Of a DNA stretch of 64,000 nt, positions 61,035 through 64,000 are shown piece by piece. The stretch is from Sipunculus nudus (lineage: Eukaryota > Annelida > Sipuncula > Golfingiida > Sipunculidae). The stretch lies in contig CM049319.1 in assembly GCA_026874595.1 (NCBI GenBank), positions 57,728,917 to 57,792,916 on the forward strand, given 5' to 3'. A program made the position numbers and the translations under genes. Position 1 is the stretch's first letter, and each line of letters starts with the position of its first letter. The notes beneath the pieces were generated by a model. That model was not told the origin of the DNA, searched no databases, and saw nothing but the letters and a program-made list of their open reading frames with translations.

Positions 61035-62100
61035 CAAATTGTGTATTATATGTTGACTAAACATTCATTTTTTCTTTTTGAAATTTGTATAGTTCATTGG
61101 CCTATATGTTTATGCAAAAGTGCCAATGCATTCATTTTCATAATATGAATTTTAACCGTTTTTTATTCCACGGGAGGCCATATCACCCCCCCCCCCCGGG
61201 TAATGCTTAATTTCTTATACAGATATTTTTCTTTCAGTACAAGGCCCGGATCGAGAATACTGTCATTTATTTTTCACTGAATAAAATATCATATTGAAAC
61301 CAATTTTGTCTAAGTATATTCTGTGAATCATATTTTTTGTTTTACTTAAGTATTCTTTTTTTTGTATTAGGTGCATAAAAGTAAGTATTCCGTATACATA
61401 TATATTTTTTTTTCTTTAGAGGAACGGTTTTCGTCACAACTGAAAATATTTTTACGTCATGATGTCGACATGCATTCATGAATATAAGAAGGTTTATTTA
61501 TCTATATTACAATTAAAACGAGCTTATTAAAAAGTGCATGAAGTAAGGTGCACTCCATCTCATATTTCATTTTCATATACATTATAATTAATGCAAAGAA
61601 ACAAAAATGTATTGAAATATGTTGTATCCCATATATCTAGTATGTGACATTTTGCGTAAAATAGTTTTTTACCGGCAAACAGTTTCGTCAGATATTTATC
61701 TAAATAAAAAGGAAATGTGTGAAAATATACAGACTGTGGTTGTTTTCTTTTACGGTAATCGTTTCAACAATTTCACACAGAACTCTGCAGAATTATTGCG
61801 GATGGATGAAACTGAAATAAGTTAGAGAACTTTCCTAAGTGTGTTTTACCCTTTACCCTTACGGCCTTAGATAGGTCCTTCTTCCGCAGCCCAATAAGCC
61901 CTACCGTGTGGTTAGAGGTTAATTTAGCTAATGATGGCTACACATAAGATACAGGATGATTAGGGGGGGGGGAAGAAAACCGCATTGGCTTAGCTTACGA
62001 GCGACTTTGGTCCTGGCACTCTTCACAGCCGTGAGCAGTGGTGTGTGACTAACGATGACGGCAGGAGGTGACACGCCTCCTTCCCACGTGTATTTGTTTA
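61035..62100. other. Intergenic AT-rich region
   Basis: Holds a C run at about 61186-61197 and a G run near 61963-61971; otherwise nothing recognised. GC content rises from about 61,980 towards the candidate promoter. Confidence 0.5.
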
Positions 62101-62120
62101 AATTATGGCGCTTTGAACCA

Positions 62121-62207
62121 TGACGTCACAAACAAGAGCCAATCAGAATACATGACCTCTTGCTCCTCTGACTGACCTATACAGGAACTGCTCTCGGGAG
62201 ATAAAAT
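62121..62207 (+). promoter_or_regulatory. Candidate promoter: CRE, CCAAT box, A/T box
   Basis: A perfect CRE TGACGTCA (62121-62128), AGCCAATCAG with CCAAT at 62139-62143, and GATAAAAT (62200-62207) lie in this order upstream of a + strand ATG at 62370. CRE plus CCAAT within 20 bases is a common proximal-promoter arrangement. The A/T box is not a perfect TATA. Confidence 0.4.
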
Positions 62208-62369
62208 CTCTCATAAAAATCAATTCATACACTCACTTTTGATTAACAGCTTTTATTTTTGAACGGCCCCATGGAATGTTTTAAAGAGACATACAGATTT
62301 TACTCCAAAACGACGAAACAAAAATAGATACCTTTATTATAATAAGGTGCATGACCTTGGTAATTATTC

Positions 62370-62509
62370 ATGAGTGTCAAAAGGAGGCTCGAGATTGCTT
62401 TCGAGGAAGGGCAGCGCACCATGTCGGACAGGGAGAGTGGAGACGAACTGCAGCAGACGCAAGGCAATGTGCAATTTATTTCTTATGTCAGCTCGTTAAT
62501 AACGTACAG
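62370..62509 (+). CDS. Candidate first coding exon downstream of the 62.1-kb promoter
   Basis: ATG 62370 opens SVKRRLEIAFEEGQRTMSDR and an acidic ESGDELQQTQ stretch. A GTAAGA donor follows TACA at 62509. The frame stays open to 62693 without clear coding character. No downstream exon is visible in the window, so it would be the 5' end of a gene running off the right edge. No family is recognised. Confidence 0.3.
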
Positions 62510-62699
62510 TAAGACCCCTTCTGTCACAATGTCCTATATTAAGACGCCCCATTTTCCTAAAGCTCGACCCTGGCCATGTCAGCACCCGGCATGTGGGCTC
62601 ACAGAGGTCACTGACGTCCAGTTGACAGGCTATTCAGACGCTGTTAAGTATGAAACCATCATATACGAGCGTAATGGCTGCCTGTGCATATGACAGACA

Positions 62700-64000
62700 T
62701 TCTTAATTTCATTTTTGAGAGGCTGGAACCAAGTGTCATTGCAGCACGAACGATATGAATGCGCCTGCGTTTGTTCAACCCAAGTAGCATGATTCGGCCA
62801 GAATTCCAAAATGGCGTTCGATTGGCTACGACAATGTATGGAGCATCTGCTAATTATTGCTTGTTAAAGGGATATTCCGCCGTATTCTTTTTATCAAATA
62901 AGACTGGTTTCTGCCAAGTGTTTTGTTGTGAGGGGCCTCAGATATTGGAATATGTTCTTGTCATAACCTGTGTGTTACACCACAAATGTAAAACCTGCAG
63001 TGTATCCAGGTAGGCCTTCAAGGGGTGAAGTGTCACGCCTTCTCAAGCCAGTCAAGGCCAGCCCAGTACTTTGACCTCACCTGAGCTTACCTTGTCGTTT
63101 TTTTTTTTCGGTTCTGCACTATTGCAAACCTGTACAAAATAACCAGTGACCATCATACACAAACTGGCCATCAATGATTATAATAATAAAAAAAATTGGA
63201 GAACCTTTAATATGTCACTTGTGATGAAATAATATTTCAGTGTTGTCATAGGTTTGTACCCTGACATCATTCAATCCAGGCCATATAGTTCCAACACTTA
63301 ACCCATTGGCTTGCAAAGTTAGCCGTGACAACCAGACTTAGTAGGCAATTGGATAATTGGGCTGGTAAGCCTACGCAAGTCATGATACAAGTTATATCTT
63401 TGAATGTATCAGTTGTCTTGCATCAAGTTTCATTCATATCATGGTAAAGGGCCCATAATCTCTATTATGCTAAAAATAATGATTCATTATGAATGAATTT
63501 ACACAATAGTATACATGTAAGCTCACAACCCAAACTGAAACACCGTCTCCATGGACACGGGTCGGTTCCTGTATCGCCTGCAAGTTGCCTGCGTCCTGTA
63601 ACCCGTGCGAGCCATGCTTGTGTTCATGCGGTCATAATTCAACAAACATGCTGGGTTAAAACACAACTTTTCTTGCTCATGTTTGGTATTATTAGAAAAT
63701 ACACAAAAAATGCTAACAATAGGTTTGGTTTATGTTGATTGACAGTTTACCTGTAGGCTATGAAGCATTGTCAGAAATGACGAAAATATTTGCATTTTCA
63801 TTAATGCGTTCCTGAGACATGGATGTAATGACACTCTGGAGCTAGTAATCAGTGCCAGAGGGTCAATATGATGCTGCTAGCACAGTGACACCACTAAACA
63901 CACAGATATTGCTGTGGCACATACCAATATAGATACCCACAGCAATTGCTATTGTCAGGTTTTAATTCTGTTACAGAAAAATTCCCTTTAACTTTCAACT
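62700..64000. other. Right end of window, no firm feature
   Basis: Mixed-composition DNA with short open frames (62759-63013, 63493-63738) that lack family features. If the 62.37-kb exon is real this is its first intron. Confidence 0.4.

Overview
The window is animal nuclear DNA: AT-rich, intron-rich, with short exons bounded by GT/AG signals, (TA)n, (CT)n and (CA)n microsatellites, homopolymer runs, short inverted-repeat transposons and dispersed repeats. The dispersed families (runs resembling TGTGACCTTGACCTTTGACC, GGACGGACGG-rich segments, GGTGGCGCCACC dyads, ends like CAGCTGAGCTAAAAA) are of a kind I associate with mollusc genomes. I infer an invertebrate, most likely a mollusc; nothing here fixes the species. 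There are no bacterial-style operons and no CRISPR array.

Gene 1 (about 1.2-19.3 kb, + strand) is the best-supported gene. Fourteen exons can be joined with consistent splice phase from ATG 1241 to TGA 19012, giving 1306 residues. The protein has an N-terminal SEC14/CRAL-TRIO-like domain with GGxDR and DFGG motifs, then spectrin-like helices, then a long disordered Ser-rich region and a short charged C-terminal segment. This is the layout of the SESTD1/TRIO/MCF2/PLEKHG4/KIAA1755 group but without a RhoGEF (DH-PH) module. A TATA box lies just upstream and a polyadenylation signal about 260 bases after the stop. Intron 3 carries a four-copy 357-bp tandem array, and the penultimate long intron carries a complete Harbinger-like MITE.

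The stretch 19.3-31.7 kb looks intergenic: two more copies of the same MITE, microsatellites, and a 24-30 kb block of old dispersed repeats with GGTGGCGCCACC dyads. At 31.8-32.0 kb there is a GC-richer island with coding character on both strands.

Gene 2 (about 35.9-57.5 kb, - strand) is an unrecognised gene. Its first four exons (57196-57543, 43413-43894, 39518-39755, 38977-39223) have good splice sites and matching phases. Two alternative terminal exons (35880-35944 or 31920-31984) both fit. The product would be about 459 residues, Ser/Lys/Arg-rich, with an AT-hook-like core. Its introns hold a 523-bp hAT-type element with an 8-bp target-site duplication and a roughly 6.7-kb satellite of 34-bp monomers, many carrying the E-box CACGTG.

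The stretch 57.6-62 kb is AT-rich intergenic DNA with a 276-bp tandem duplication and two hairpins. Near 62.1 kb a CRE, a CCAAT box and an A/T box precede a candidate + strand first exon. I found no previously undescribed system that I could defend; the satellite, gene 2 and the dyad-bearing repeats are the items most worth following up.
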